Assembly (NCBI GenBank): GCA_027046245.1
Contig: JALTZJ010000017.1
Location: 1-64,000, forward strand
Source: Acidilobaceae archaeon
Lineage (GTDB): Archaea; Thermoproteota; Thermoprotei_A; Sulfolobales; Acidilobaceae
DNA: 64,000 nt
Direction of reading: 5' to 3'
Part shown: in pieces, positions 16,896-25,972 of the stretch
Layout: every line of letters starts with the position of its first letter
Numbering within the stretch: position 1 is the stretch's first letter
Notes under the pieces: generated by a model
Told to the model about the DNA's origin: nothing
The model's database searches: none
Seen by the model: the letters and a program-made list of their open reading frames with translations, nothing else
Program-made: the position numbers and the translations under genes

Positions 16896-18112
16896 CTGCG
16901 CGTCTTCTCTAGCAGCGTTATGAAGAAGCCCGTTACAGGGGCCTTGTGTGGCTCGAATCTGACGCCGATGCCATTCCACCTGGCTTTGCGGGGCTTCACG
17001 CCCCACTCGCTGACGTGGAGTAGCCTGAATCCTAGCTCTTCTAGGGCTCTAATTGCCTGTGCCTCGTTTTCTACGCTTGTAAGGGTGCATGTGCTGTATG
17101 ATAGTATGCCTCCCGGCTTTAGTAGCTTAGCCGCCTCCGCGATGAAGCCCCACTGGTATCTGGCTAGCTTCACGGCGTCCGCCATAGACTTGTTGTCGAA
17201 GACCTTGGGTATCACACCTAGATTAGTGCATGGTGGATCTATTATGACTGCGTCTACCCTGCCCTCTAGCCCGGGATATAACCTTGTTAACCTGCGGCTA
17301 TCTCCAGCCACTACCTCAACCCATGTAATGCCTAGCCTCTCCAGGTTTTCCTTTAGTTTACCTGTTTTACTGGGCCTGTCCACTGCTACTATCCTTGCCT
17401 TCGGGCCGGTTAGCTGGGCTACGTGGCTTACTTTCCCTCCAGGAGCCGCAGTCATATCCACTATTGTCCAGCCGGGCTTGGGGTCTAGCACCCTAGCTAC
17501 GTGCATACTTGCTATGCTCTGCCCATAGAATAGCCCTTCCTTCCTCCCCGGTAGATCGCCGGTCCGGGGAGCGCGCCAGAGGGGCTTCGTGACGCGGACT
17601 GCAAGGCCTCGCCTCCTGTTTATTATCTCTGTGTGGCTCATTACTGCTATGCCGCCTCCTACAGGGGTTCCGTCGGGGGCTACAATTACTACCTCGTCGC
17701 CTGGCTCCACTGAGTCAGCATCTATTACTCCTGGAGCGTAGAGGTCGCTCCCCATTAGCACAGACTCTGCCGCTATCTTATCACTTACAACCTTCTTGCC
17801 CTTCAACTCCCATTCGAGGGGGCCCTCTACTGGGTGCCATAGAGCCTCTGGAATGTCCTCGTCTACCTTGAACTCGTAACCTGATTCCTCGAGTATAGTC
17901 AGCATCTCTTCTACGCTGATCTTGATGGTGTTGACACGTATGTAGAGTCGCCGCGGCGGTCTAGTCAGACTCTTAAGCAGGCTGCAGAGGGGGCCGCTGC
18001 TGGCTTCTAGGTCCTCCGATAGGCCAGCGTCGTACCTTAGCTTGGTGCCGCATAGGCCCTTAAGGGAGGCGGTCAACCCATTGACCCCACATCCCTTGCC
18101 GCCCGGGGGCAT
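16892..18112 (-). CDS. RNA cytosine-C5 methyltransferase with PUA domain (NSUN6-like)
   Basis: 406 residues of the Nol1/Nop2/Sun family. A PUA domain is inserted at about residues 106-175 (KVVSDKIAAESVLMGSDLYA, PGDEVVIVAPDG). The SAM domain follows with VDMTAAPGGKVSH. The two catalytic cysteines are C295 (DPPCTNLG) and C342 (YSTCTL). The inserted PUA arrangement is that of human NSUN6 and its archaeal relatives, which make m5C72 in tRNA acceptor stems. The ATG at 18112 is used; a TTG 12 codons later is possible. Confidence 0.88.
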   Translation of the reverse strand: MPPGGKGCGVNGLTASLKGLCGTKLRYDAGLSEDLEASSGPLCSLLKSLTRPPRRLYIRVNTIKISVEEMLTILEESGYEFKVDEDIPEALWHPVEGPLEWELKGKKVVSDKIAAESVLMGSDLYAPGVIDADSVEPGDEVVIVAPDGTPVGGGIAVMSHTEIINRRRGLAVRVTKPLWRAPRTGDLPGRKEGLFYGQSIASMHVARVLDPKPGWTIVDMTAAPGGKVSHVAQLTGPKARIVAVDRPSKTGKLKENLERLGITWVEVVAGDSRRLTRLYPGLEGRVDAVIIDPPCTNLGVIPKVFDNKSMADAVKLARYQWGFIAEAAKLLKPGGILSYSTCTLTSVENEAQAIRALEELGFRLLHVSEWGVKPRKARWNGIGVRFEPHKAPVTGFFITLLEKTRS

Positions 18113-18175
18113 GAGGCTTTTAGGAGCATCACCCTCCGGGCGGCTTCAGCCTATGTCGGCCCTTTCATCCCGCCC

Positions 18176-18181
18176 TTTATA
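18176..18181 (-). promoter_or_regulatory. TATA box of the NSUN6-like gene
   Basis: On the minus strand this reads TATAAA within TGTATAAAGG. It is placed to start transcription near 18150, about 40 nt before the ATG at 18112. On the plus strand the same site reads TTTATA, 18-24 nt before the folded element that begins at 18196. Confidence 0.5.
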
Positions 18182-18195
18182 CATAGGAATTGGGA

Positions 18196-18290
18196 GCGGC
18201 GGCTCGTAAAACCCCGACTTCCCCACACATGCCCCCCCGTCTTCACCCTTGGGGGCCTTCGGTCTTGCCGGGTTTTCTCATCGCCGCCGC
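18196..18290. ncRNA. Candidate structured RNA between NSUN6-like and ligase genes
   Basis: An 8-bp perfect closing stem (18196-18203 with 18283-18290) is followed by an asymmetric loop. A second 7-bp perfect stem (18208-18214 with 18270-18276) and an inner 6-bp stem (18231-18236 with 18251-18256) lie inside it. On the minus strand the loop reads GCGATGA opposite ACGA, close to a box C / box D kink-turn, with inner CCGA and GTGAAGA. TATA-like sequences stand about 25-30 nt outside both ends, so the strand is uncertain. It matches no RNA I know. Confidence 0.45.
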
Positions 18291-18360
18291 GTAGATAGAG
18301 TTTCACCCGCTATAGGCTAATATAGTGGTAGATGGGCTTGAGGAGGGGTGCTAATCCCCC

Positions 18361-20181
18361 TTGGCCGACTTAGAATTTAGTGTTGTGGCAGAGGCTTTCG
18401 AGGCTATGGAGCGCATTACTTCTAGGACGCAGCTGACTCTGCTACTTGCTAGGCTCTTCAAACGAACGCCTGTCGATGTAATAGACAAGGTAGTGTACAT
18501 GATCCAGGGGAGGCTAGCCCCCGACTGGAAGGGCCTCCCCGAGCTAGGCGTGGGGGAGAAGCTACTTGTAAAAGCGATCAGCCTTGCTTATAAGGTGAGC
18601 GAGTCTAGGGTGGAGAGCCTTTACAAGAGTCTGGGCGACCTTGGGCTCGTGGCGGAAAGACTTGCTAGAGAGTACAGGAGTAAGGCTAGGCGTTCAACAG
18701 GTCTAATGGCGTTCATGGAGGGCGGCGAGACTAAGCTGACGGTATCTAGGGTCTATGATACCCTCCTTCGGGTAGCCTTCGCCCAGGGAGAGGGGAGCAG
18801 AGACATAAAGCTTAAACTAATAGCTGGGCTCCTGACCGACGCCGATCCCAGGGAGGCAAAGTACATCGTCCGCTTTATAGAGGGGAGGCTCAGGCTTGGC
18901 GTGGGCGATGCTACCGTGCTCGACGCCCTGGCGCTCGCCTTCGGCGGAGGGGCTCACGCTAGGCCAGTGATAGAGAGGGCCTACAATCTCAGGGCCGATC
19001 TGGGTCATATAGCTAGGATAGTAGCTAGTCTAGGCATCGACGCGCTTAGGGGCGTGGAACCCGAGGTCGGGATCCCCATTAGGCCTATGCTTGCCGAGAG
19101 GGGTAAGGATCCTGCTGAGATACTGAGGAAAGTTGGCGGGAAGGCTCTAGTAGAGTATAAGTATGATGGTGAGAGGGCTCAAATCCATAAGGATGGCGAC
19201 AACATCATAATCTTCTCTAGGCGCCTGGAGAACATAACCAGGATGTACCCCGACGTTGTTGAGATGGCTAGGAAGGGTATCAAAGCTGGGAAAGCCATTG
19301 TAGAGGGTGAGATAGTGGCTGTTGACCCGGAGACGGGAGAGCTAAGGCCCTTCCAGGAGCTCATGCGCAGGAAGAGGAAGCACGATATCCACAAGGCCAT
19401 GAGAGAGGTGCCAGTCCACGTCTACTTATTCGATGCTCTTCTCAGAGACAGCGAAGACCTCACAAGCAAGATACTCCCGGAAAGGCGGAAAGCCCTGGAG
19501 GACATGATAGTGGAAAGCGAGGAGTGGAGGATGGCTGAGAGCATAGTAACCGGCGACCCGGAGGAGCTGTGGAGTTTCTTCCTCAAGGCCATAGAGGACG
19601 GCGCTGAAGGCGTCATGGTTAAGGCTATACATAGGGAGAGCGTCTACACCGCTGGCGTCAGGGGTTGGCTCTGGGTCAAGCTCAAGAGGGATTACAAGAG
19701 CGAGATGATCGACACCGTTGACCTGGTAGTCGTTGGCGCCTTCTACGGGAGGGGCAAGAGGGGCGGTAAGTTGAGCAGTCTCCTCATGGCAGCGTATGAC
19801 CCGGAGAGGGACATGTTCCCCACCGTATGCAAAGTAGCTACAGGCTTCACCGACGAAGAGCTTGACAGGATGAATGATATGCTGAAGCCCTACATAATAC
19901 CGAGGAGGCATCCGAGGGTTGATTCTAAGATGGAGCCTGATGTCTGGGTAGAGCCTGCGCTGGTGGCCGAGATCCTTGGAGCAGAGTTGACGCTAAGCCC
20001 CATGCATACATGCTGTCTCGGAGCAGTAAGGCCGGGAGTCGGGATTAGCATAAGATTCCCGCGCTTCATAAGGTGGAGGGACGACAAGAGGCCTGAAGAC
20101 GCTACTACCACGCACGAGCTTCTAGAGATGTACAGGAGGCAGCTGAGGAGGATTGAGGAGGCGGCGCCAACGGAGGCGTAA
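18361..20181 (+). CDS. lig: ATP-dependent DNA ligase (archaeal replicative type)
   Basis: Seals nicks in replication and repair. At 606 residues it has the standard archaeal length. The N-terminal DNA-binding domain (1-235) precedes the adenylation domain with motif [13 protein letters not shown] (catalytic K267). The motif VEGEIVAVD and the motif V region EGVMVKAIH followed by WVKLKRDY are seen, then an OB domain. The TTG start follows GAGGAGGGGTG. It is the first gene of a long rightward operon and overlaps rnp4 by 29 bp. Confidence 0.96.
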   Translation: MADLEFSVVAEAFEAMERITSRTQLTLLLARLFKRTPVDVIDKVVYMIQGRLAPDWKGLPELGVGEKLLVKAISLAYKVSESRVESLYKSLGDLGLVAERLAREYRSKARRSTGLMAFMEGGETKLTVSRVYDTLLRVAFAQGEGSRDIKLKLIAGLLTDADPREAKYIVRFIEGRLRLGVGDATVLDALALAFGGGAHARPVIERAYNLRADLGHIARIVASLGIDALRGVEPEVGIPIRPMLAERGKDPAEILRKVGGKALVEYKYDGERAQIHKDGDNIIIFSRRLENITRMYPDVVEMARKGIKAGKAIVEGEIVAVDPETGELRPFQELMRRKRKHDIHKAMREVPVHVYLFDALLRDSEDLTSKILPERRKALEDMIVESEEWRMAESIVTGDPEELWSFFLKAIEDGAEGVMVKAIHRESVYTAGVRGWLWVKLKRDYKSEMIDTVDLVVVGAFYGRGKRGGKLSSLLMAAYDPERDMFPTVCKVATGFTDEELDRMNDMLKPYIIPRRHPRVDSKMEPDVWVEPALVAEILGAELTLSPMHTCCLGAVRPGVGISIRFPRFIRWRDDKRPEDATTTHELLEMYRRQLRRIEEAAPTEA

Positions 20182-20590
20182 ACCCAGCGATCCCCTGCTA
20201 TCAGAAGCCCTTCGACTCGTAGACTTCGCATTCCAGCTAGCCAGGGAGGGTAGATACGAGGAGGCTAGAAGAGTAGTAGGGCAGGCGATAGAGGCCGCTA
20301 AGAGCGGCAGATACAGGTTGCCGAGGAGAGTTAAGCGTTGGATCTGCAAAAACTGCGGCGTGCCCCTTGTGCCGGGGGTTACTGCGAGGGTTAGGATTAG
20401 GAGTCAAGGCCGCTTCTCCTACGTAACGGTTACCTGCCTCCTCTGCGGCTGGATACATAGGAGGCCGTACAAGGTGGGCTTCAATGGAGGGGAGCGTGAG
20501 GGAGCGGGTGAAGAGGGCTCACCATGGGAGCCCGGACGTGATCATAGGGAAGAAGGGAGTAACCGAGGAGGTGCTGCGAGAGATAGATAG
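20153..20590 (+). CDS. rnp4: RNase P protein component 4 (Rpp21/Rpr2)
   Basis: Subunit of RNase P, which trims tRNA 5' leaders. It has 145 residues. A basic N-terminus (RRRRQRRRK) leads into a helical hairpin ([20 protein letters not shown]), then a zinc ribbon with CKNCG and CLLCG cysteine pairs, the pattern of Rpp21. The last ~35 residues (from [11 protein letters not shown]) are low complexity and overlap the next gene by 107 bp, so the functional protein probably ends near the zinc ribbon. Confidence 0.9.
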   Translation: MRRRRQRRRKPSDPLLSEALRLVDFAFQLAREGRYEEARRVVGQAIEAAKSGRYRLPRRVKRWICKNCGVPLVPGVTARVRIRSQGRFSYVTVTCLLCGWIHRRPYKVGFNGGEREGAGEEGSPWEPGRDHREEGSNRGGAARDR

Positions 20591-20768
20591 GCGGCTAGAG
20601 CTGCAGGAGGTTGTTAAGGTTAAGATGCTGAAAACCGCTATAGTTGCCGAGGAAGGCGCCGATAGGCGAGGCCTGGCGAGGCTCATAGCCGAGAGGCTTG
20701 GTGCACGCCTAATGGGTGTCAGGGGCAGGACCTTTGTATTGTATAGGCCGCGTAGGGGGAAGCGCTAG
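20484..20768 (+). CDS. CRM (YhbY-like) RNA-binding protein
   Basis: 94 residues consisting of one CRS1-YhbY domain. The GxxG-type RNA-binding loop is [16 protein letters not shown], followed by the strand VKVKMLK and the end GARLMGVRGRTFVLYRP. Bacterial YhbY binds pre-50S particles; the archaeal protein probably aids ribosome assembly or tRNA/RNase P RNA handling, fitting its place beside rnp4. The ATG lies inside rnp4 (107-bp overlap), which suggests translational coupling. Confidence 0.88.
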   Translation: MEGSVRERVKRAHHGSPDVIIGKKGVTEEVLREIDRRLELQEVVKVKMLKTAIVAEEGADRRGLARLIAERLGARLMGVRGRTFVLYRPRRGKR

Positions 20769-20823
20769 CCACGCTTAAAACTCCCAGCAGCCGAACCCTG
20801 TAAGCCCCGGGTGGAGTCTAGGC

Positions 20824-21288
20824 ATGGTCAACGCGCTTGAAGTGCCCGCGGATACGCTGATAAAGAAGGTGGCTGAAAAGCTTAAGAAGGAGTACCAGGA
20901 CCACGTGAAGCCGCCTGTCTGGGCCTTCTTCTCCAAGACGGGAGTCCACAAGGAGAGGCCACCGGAGGATCCCGACTGGTGGTACATTAGAGCCGCCAGC
21001 ATGCTGAGGAAGATGTACAAGAGCGGCGAACCCATAGGAATAGAGACGTTCAGGGTAATCTATGGGGGCCGCCAGAACCGGGGCTCCGCTCCAGAGCATT
21101 TCAGGAAGGGAAGCGGCAGCATCGCGAGAAAGATACTACAGCAGCTAGAAGCCGCGGGCCTAGTAAGGAAGATCCCTGGTAAGGGGAGAGTGTTGACCCC
21201 CGAGGGCAGGAGCCTCCTAGACCGGGCAGCCAAGGAGATAATGGAGGAGCTAGTAAAGGAGAGACCCGAACTGGAGAGGTACCTATAG
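20824..21288 (+). CDS. rps19e: Ribosomal protein S19e
   Basis: Small-subunit protein shared by archaea and eukaryotes. 154 residues, with the typical PPVWAFFSKTGVHKERPP, WWYIRAASMLRKMY, RPEHF-like APEHFRKGSGSIARKILQQL and GLVRKIPGKGRVLTPEG segments. The ATG at 20824 has a TATA-like CTTAAAAC about 50 nt upstream, so it may start its own transcript within the operon. Confidence 0.97.
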   Translation: MVNALEVPADTLIKKVAEKLKKEYQDHVKPPVWAFFSKTGVHKERPPEDPDWWYIRAASMLRKMYKSGEPIGIETFRVIYGGRQNRGSAPEHFRKGSGSIARKILQQLEAAGLVRKIPGKGRVLTPEGRSLLDRAAKEIMEELVKERPELERYL

Positions 21289-21427
21289 CGCCTCCATACC
21301 CCTTAGTCCTCCTACCCTACTCTATACGGTTGAGCACTAGCCAGGCATTAAGGCCTCGAGAACGATCCATACTTGATTCACTGTTGTTTCCGCGAGCAGC
21401 TTGCAGTGACCTGTTTGCCGGCCCAGT

Positions 21428-21435
21428 CTTTATAC
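21428..21435 (+). promoter_or_regulatory. TATA box upstream of the PDCD5-like gene
   Basis: CTTTATAC lies 40 nt before the chosen GTG at 21475. It predicts a start near 21458 and supports the downstream start codon rather than one further upstream at 21373. Confidence 0.45.
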
Positions 21436-21474
21436 TCCTTCTCGGAATCTATTGTCTCCCTTGGTGGCTTGGCT

Positions 21475-21822
21475 GTGGCGTTTGACGAGGACAGGGAGCT
21501 TGAGGAGATAAGGCGGAGAAAGCTCATGGAGCTGCAGAGGCAACTCGAGGAGGAGCAGAGGAGAAAAGAGCTTGAGGCCCAGATGGAGGCGCAGCGCGAA
21601 GCGCTACTCAGAAGGCTTCTCACGGCAAAGGCTAGGGAGAGGCTTAGTAATCTAAAGCTGATAAGGCCGGATCTCGCCAGGGCAGCGGAAGACGCGATTA
21701 TACAACTGGTTCAGGCTGGCAGGCTAGCGCCCCCCGTCAGCGACAGCGTCGTCGTACAGATACTAGAAGAGCTTGACAGGAGTAGTAGGCGTGAGTTCAA
21801 TATTAGGATAAAGCGTAGATAG
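21475..21822 (+). CDS. DNA-binding protein of the PDCD5 family
   Basis: 115 residues. A long charged N-terminal helix (DRELEEIRRRKLMELQRQLE) is followed by the three-helix PDCD5 core with ERLSNLKLIRPDLARAAEDA and the end KRR. Archaeal members bind nucleic acid and sit by ribosomal protein genes; their exact job is unsettled. The GTG at 21475 gives the family start VAFDEDRELEEI. It sits between rps19e and rpl39e, the common archaeal order. Confidence 0.92.
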   Translation: MAFDEDRELEEIRRRKLMELQRQLEEEQRRKELEAQMEAQREALLRRLLTAKARERLSNLKLIRPDLARAAEDAIIQLVQAGRLAPPVSDSVVVQILEELDRSSRREFNIRIKRR

Positions 21823-21939
21823 CGGTAGTGCACCATGCCATCCTCTCTACTCTGCGTATGCTAGTTGTTTGGCTGGCGCGGTGAATGAGTCACCGTTAAT
21901 AGGCTCAAGGAGTGGTAGGGGTCTGAGGGTGGCTGGGGA

Positions 21940-22095
21940 GTGGCCAGGTTCAAACACGTCGCTAGGAAGCTGAGGCTTGCACATGCAACCAAGAGTAACA
22001 GCCCTGTCCCTGTCTGGGTCGTGATTAAGACTAACAGGAGGATTAGGTTTAATGTTAGGAGGAGGCATTGGAGGGTGAGCAAGCTTAAGGTCTAG
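21940..22095 (+). CDS. rpl39e: Ribosomal protein L39e
   Basis: A 51-residue, very basic protein that lines the exit tunnel of the large subunit. The sequence starts VARFKHVARKLRLAHATK and has the family ending RRRHWRVSKLKV, with VWVVIKTNRRIRFN between. The GTG at 21940 follows GGCTGGGGAG. Stop at 22093-22095, 35 nt before the L31e start. Confidence 0.95.
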   Translation: MARFKHVARKLRLAHATKSNSPVPVWVVIKTNRRIRFNVRRRHWRVSKLKV

Positions 22096-22130
22096 CGTTG
22101 CCGGCTTCCCTGTGGAGGGGTGGATTTAGG

Positions 22131-22460
22131 ATGCCAAGCGAAGGCACCTGGGTCTACGTGGTCAATCTTGGTAGGGTGTATTGGGGTAGGCGTAGTAACA
22201 GGGCTGACCGAGCTGTGAGGCTGATAAGAAGGTTCGTTTCTAGGCACACGAAAGCCGATATAGTAAAGATAATGAATGACGTGAACGAGTATGTGTGGAG
22301 CAGGAGCAGAGAGAAGCCTCCTAGACGCGTCAAGATAATCGTGAGCATTAGGGAGGAGGAGAATGAGGAGGGTGAGAAGGTTAGGGTCGCCGTGGTTAGA
22401 CTCGCTGGGCCCAAGCTCAGGCCTGGCAAGTACGAGCCGGCTCGCCAGGCCGGCAGCTAG
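22131..22460 (+). CDS. rpl31e: Ribosomal protein L31e
   Basis: Large-subunit protein near the exit tunnel. 109 residues, with VYVVNLGRVYWGRRSNRADR and AVRLIRRFVSRHTKADIVKI, as in the family. The ATG at 22131 (MPSEGTW) follows GTGGAGGGGTGG. An upstream in-frame start at 22098 is unlikely because it would lie before that ribosome site. Confidence 0.96.
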   Translation: MPSEGTWVYVVNLGRVYWGRRSNRADRAVRLIRRFVSRHTKADIVKIMNDVNEYVWSRSREKPPRRVKIIVSIREEENEEGEKVRVAVVRLAGPKLRPGKYEPARQAGS

Positions 22461-22465
22461 TAGGG

Positions 22466-22471
22466 TATAAA
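22466..22471 (+). promoter_or_regulatory. TATA box upstream of aif6
   Basis: TATAAA directly after the L31e stop and about 100 nt before the aIF6 ATG, marking an internal promoter of the translation operon. Confidence 0.45.
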
Positions 22472-22566
22472 CCTTTTGAGGCGCTCGCGATAGCAACTCA
22501 ATGACTCCAATAATCCCCTTTACTCTCTACGTTACAATGAGGCCCCGTGGATGTGTATGAGGTGCC

Positions 22567-23298
22567 ATGCTGGTGGAGGGAGAGGCGTCGGCTGGGGGCG
22601 TTGCAGGGAGCGGCCCCCGGTTTGAAGTTTACAAGTTGAATCTTTTCGGCAACCCTAACATAGGGGTTTACATGCTTGCTACTGACAAGTACGTTATTGT
22701 GTCTGAGGGCATCACTAGGGAGGAGGAGGAGGTTATAGAGTCGGTGTTGAGGCCCAGGGTTCTCTTGAAGGCTACGGTGCTGGGTACCAGGCTAGTAGGT
22801 GTTCTCCTGGCTGGTAACAGTAATGGGCTTCTGCTCCCTGGGGGTGCCGAGGAGGAGGTGCCGTTATTCGAGAAGGAGCTGGGTGTCGCGGTGGGGGTGT
22901 TGCCTTCCCGGCACAACGCTGTGGGTAATATAATTGTCGCTAATGACAAGGCTGGCCTTGCTCATCCTGGGCTTGAGGATCAAGCACTGAAGGCTGCCTC
23001 GGAGATCTTGGGGGTAGAGCTTCACCGCCGCGATATAGCCGGGGTAACAACGGTGGGTAGCGCTATAGTGGTCACTAATCGGGGAGCCGTTGTTCATCCC
23101 GACGCTAGTGATGAAGAGATCGAGGAGCTTAGCAGAATATTTGGAGTTCCCGTGGAACCCGGCACCGTGAACTTCGGAATGGAGCTGGTAAGGACTGGGC
23201 TGGTGGCTAACAGTTATGGGGCCCTGGTTGGCGAAGAGACGTCGGGGCCCGAGATAGCAAGGATCCAGACTGCCCTGGGTGGGGGTGTGCGTGGATGA
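22567..23298 (+). CDS. eif6: Translation initiation factor 6 (aIF6)
   Basis: Binds the 50S subunit and blocks premature joining with 30S. 243 residues with the five-fold pseudo-repeat of the family: [64 protein letters not shown] and [18 protein letters not shown]. It carries an unusual ~16-residue Gly/Ala-rich leader before [10 protein letters not shown]. The ATG follows GAGGTGCC. Overlaps the L18a start by 4 bp (ATGA). Confidence 0.96.
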   Translation: MLVEGEASAGGVAGSGPRFEVYKLNLFGNPNIGVYMLATDKYVIVSEGITREEEEVIESVLRPRVLLKATVLGTRLVGVLLAGNSNGLLLPGGAEEEVPLFEKELGVAVGVLPSRHNAVGNIIVANDKAGLAHPGLEDQALKAASEILGVELHRRDIAGVTTVGSAIVVTNRGAVVHPDASDEEIEELSRIFGVPVEPGTVNFGMELVRTGLVANSYGALVGEETSGPEIARIQTALGGGVRG

Positions 23299-23561
23299 GC
23301 GATGTCAAGGTTTACCTGGTTGAGGGTAGGATGCTCCTGAGCCACGACAAGTTCCCCGAGTGGAGGAAATTCGCTATCTACGTGAGAGCGCTGAAACCAG
23401 AGCATGCATTGGAGCGGGTGTATAGCGAGCTGGGTAGCAGGCACAAGCTGAGGAGGCGCCACATAAAGATTGAGAGTGTCCGGGAAGTCCCCGTCGAGGC
23501 TGTAGAGGACATTTACATACAGAGGCTTTCCCAGCTCGATAGGTGGGTGAAGACGGTTTGA
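23295..23561 (+). CDS. rplX: Ribosomal protein L18a (LX / L20a)
   Basis: 88 residues. The pattern [36 protein letters not shown] and [18 protein letters not shown] is that of archaeal LX. Translation is coupled to aIF6 through an ATGA overlap. It is followed by prefoldin alpha with a TTGA overlap. Confidence 0.94.
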   Translation: MSDVKVYLVEGRMLLSHDKFPEWRKFAIYVRALKPEHALERVYSELGSRHKLRRRHIKIESVREVPVEAVEDIYIQRLSQLDRWVKTV

Positions 23562-24010
23562 GCGGCGGCCAGGAGCAGAGGATACAACCCGAGGTACTAC
23601 TCGCCCAGCTACAGGCTCTGAGGGACCGGTTGAACCAGTTACAGGCGTACGGGGCTCAGCTAGAGCAGCTACTCGCCAGCCTTAGAGCCGCTATAGCGGG
23701 GGTTGAATCGCTGAGCGAGGAGACCGAGATCATGACACCACTAGATCCCAATATGAATGCGTTCGCTAGGGTCAAGGTTGCTAGTAGCAAAGTGGCCGTG
23801 GGGATAGGGCGAGGGATCTACGTGGCCCTCAATAAGGAGAATGCCTTGGAACTTCTTAGACGTCGCGAGTTAGAGTACATGGAGGCTATCAACAAGGTTA
23901 AGTCTGAGATTGAGAAGCTTAGCAAGGCCTATGCACAGCTGGCTCAGGAGCTTGAGGCTCTGCAGCAGTCCGCAGTGCAGCGCGGCGGAGGGCGGGGAGG
24001 GGAGGCATAG
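23558..24010 (+). CDS. pfdA: Prefoldin subunit alpha
   Basis: Subunit of the hexameric jellyfish chaperone that hands unfolded protein to the thermosome. About 150 residues: two long coiled coils (PEVLLAQLQALRDRLNQLQA at the start, MEAINKVKSEIEKLSKAYAQ at the end) flank a beta hairpin region with MTPLDPNMNAFARVKV and VGIGRGIYVAL. The TTG at 23558 overlaps the L18a stop and has GGTGGGTGA 8 nt upstream; a GTG at 23543 is the alternative. Confidence 0.93.
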   Translation: MSGGQEQRIQPEVLLAQLQALRDRLNQLQAYGAQLEQLLASLRAAIAGVESLSEETEIMTPLDPNMNAFARVKVASSKVAVGIGRGIYVALNKENALELLRRRELEYMEAINKVKSEIEKLSKAYAQLAQELEALQQSAVQRGGGRGGEA

Positions 24011-24016
24011 CACGCG

Positions 24017-24943
24017 TTGTTCGGCAAGATAAGGGACGCGCTCAAGAAAGCCACTGAGACGATAAAGCGGAGTGTCGAGGAGCAGGTAGCGTATAGGACC
24101 CTAGGAGAAGGAGACGTAGATCCGGTGCTCGACGAGCTGTTGATCGATCTCGTAGAGGCTGATGTCGCATATGATACAGCCGAGAGGATAATTAAGGGGC
24201 TGCGCGAGCGCCTGGTAGGCGCTAGGGTTAGGCGCGGCGAGGATGTAGGTAAGATAGTTAGATCTGCGCTGAGGGATACGCTCCTCTCTATACTGGGTAG
24301 AGAGGCTCCTGACATTGTTGAGCTGGCACGTGAGTCCTGCAAAAAGGGTAAGCCTCTAGTGGTTCTCTTCCTAGGCGTCAACGGTACCGGCAAGACAACG
24401 TCGATAGCGAAGGTAGCGAAGCTCCTCAAGGATCACGGCTTGACGCCTGTAATAGCAGCCGCAGATACCTTTAGGGCTGGTGCTCAGGAGCAGCTAGCCG
24501 TTCATGCTGAAAGGCTAGGCGTGCCTATAATAAAGGGCAAGTATGGGGCTGACCCGGCTAGCGTAGCATACGACGCCGTAAGCTACGCCAAGGCGAGAGG
24601 CTTCTGCGTCGTACTAGTAGATACAGCGGGTAGAATGCACGTGGACTCCGATCTCATGGCTGAACTCAGGAAGATAGTTCGAGTCGTAAAGCCAGACCTA
24701 AAGATACTCGTCGTCGACAGCCTAACAGGTAACGATGCGGTAGAACAAGCTAAACGCTTTGACGAGGCAGTAGGGGTCGATGCCATAATAGTGACTAAGG
24801 TTGATGCAGACGTTAAGGGAGGAACCCTGGTTAGCGTTGCAGACGCTACAGGGAAGCCTATAATATTCCTTGGCGTCGGCCAGAGATACGATGACCTCCA
24901 GAAATTCAAGCCCGAGGAGGCCGTCGAGAAACTCTTATCCTAG
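24017..24943 (+). CDS. ftsY: Signal recognition particle receptor FtsY
   Basis: The membrane-side GTPase that docks SRP-ribosome complexes for protein export. 308 residues with the N domain (1-95) and the G domain: GVNGTGKTTSIAK, AADTFRAGAQEQL, DTAGRMHVD, TKVDADVKGG and FLGVGQRYDDLQKF. The acidic bacterial A domain is absent, as usual in archaea. The TTG start gives MFGKIRDALKK. It is the last gene of the rightward operon. Confidence 0.96.
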   Translation: MFGKIRDALKKATETIKRSVEEQVAYRTLGEGDVDPVLDELLIDLVEADVAYDTAERIIKGLRERLVGARVRRGEDVGKIVRSALRDTLLSILGREAPDIVELARESCKKGKPLVVLFLGVNGTGKTTSIAKVAKLLKDHGLTPVIAAADTFRAGAQEQLAVHAERLGVPIIKGKYGADPASVAYDAVSYAKARGFCVVLVDTAGRMHVDSDLMAELRKIVRVVKPDLKILVVDSLTGNDAVEQAKRFDEAVGVDAIIVTKVDADVKGGTLVSVADATGKPIIFLGVGQRYDDLQKFKPEEAVEKLLS

Positions 24944-25011
24944 TAATAAAGCTCCCCTCAAAACCTCAATAGAAGTCTAATGGCGGGATGAGGAGTTTGC
25001 CGAGTACGTAG

Positions 25012-25027
25012 CCCCCTTTAACGGGGG
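25012..25027. terminator. Hairpin between convergent ftsY and GfcR-like genes
   Basis: CCCCC (25012-25016) and GGGGG (25023-25027) with loop TTTAAC lie between two convergent stops. It is palindromic, so it could act for both directions. Archaeal termination usually depends on T tracts, which are missing here, so the role is uncertain. Confidence 0.3.
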
Positions 25028-25069
25028 GATGCCTGGTGGTGACCTCTCCGACCGCCCCTCTCCTCGTAC

Positions 25070-25807
25070 TCATCCTATTTCGAGTATGGCCTTCGTTCTT
25101 GGTAGTTTTTTCCACTCGCTCCCCATGCCGACCGCTACTATAACGCTCGCCACTTTGTAGCCATTCGTTTCTAGTGCTTCCGCTAGGCTTCTTAGCGTGG
25201 CTCCGTGTATTGTGAAGTCGTCGACTATAAGCGCTGTTGGCTCGCTGCAGCACCTTCTCCCGCGGGGTAGGCTTAGGTCGTCCTTCCTTATGTAGTAGTA
25301 CTCGACCGTCACTGGATCCCTTAGCACTCTAGCCTCTATATGGTTGGGTTCTAATGGTTTTTGCTTTCTAGCTACTACTAGCTTCTTTCTTGATACCATT
25401 GCTACGCTTGTCGCGAAGCTTATGCCTCCAGCCTCAGGGGCTACTACGTAGTCGAAGCAGCCGCCTGTCTCTGCCATGACGTACTCGCCTAGGAGTAGAA
25501 GCAGGTTGGGGTCTCCGAGGGCGCTTTTAATGTTGAAGTAGCCGTTCTCAAGGCTGTTTGATTCCATCACGTTTCTCATTATCCTAGCTACTACCTCCTT
25601 CCTGAGGAGGCTCTCTAGGATTTTAGATGCATTGGGGCTCGTAGGCAGTATCAGGCCGCGATAGTACCTGCTCAGTATACTAGGTGCTATCCCTGTTATC
25701 CTGCTGAGTTCGTTTAAGCTTAGATAGGCGTGGGCAGCCGCTAGCAGGTTTACCGCTTTATAGCTTATCTCCCTCTCGGTGACGCCTGAGTTGCAGGTTC
25801 TACTCAT
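25070..25807 (-). CDS. HTH-phosphoribosyltransferase regulator (GfcR/PyrE-like)
   Basis: 245 residues. An N-terminal helix-turn-helix (LSLNELSRITGIAPSILSRY) is joined to a phosphoribosyltransferase fold with DYVVAPEAGGISFATSVAMV and the PRPP loop ALIVDDFTIHGATL. Halophile GfcR, built the same way, activates sugar catabolism genes; this is a crenarchaeal relative. The signal and target genes here are unknown. It is divergent from the unknown-XPB pair with about 165 bp between. Confidence 0.85.
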   Translation of the reverse strand: MSRTCNSGVTEREISYKAVNLLAAAHAYLSLNELSRITGIAPSILSRYYRGLILPTSPNASKILESLLRKEVVARIMRNVMESNSLENGYFNIKSALGDPNLLLLLGEYVMAETGGCFDYVVAPEAGGISFATSVAMVSRKKLVVARKQKPLEPNHIEARVLRDPVTVEYYYIRKDDLSLPRGRRCCSEPTALIVDDFTIHGATLRSLAEALETNGYKVASVIVAVGMGSEWKKLPRTKAILEIG

Positions 25808-25972
25808 AGCCGGACAACACCCCTCGACCAGCCCTCCTTCTAAGGTTTAATGCAAGATCCTCCCAGCCCGCGACCCATGTATTCATATACGCCTGTGTAA
25901 GACTAATTAAAGGGAGTGTCGGTGACCGATTCAAGCAGGATTTAGCCTTGACCTGTTAAGAGAATAGCCTAC

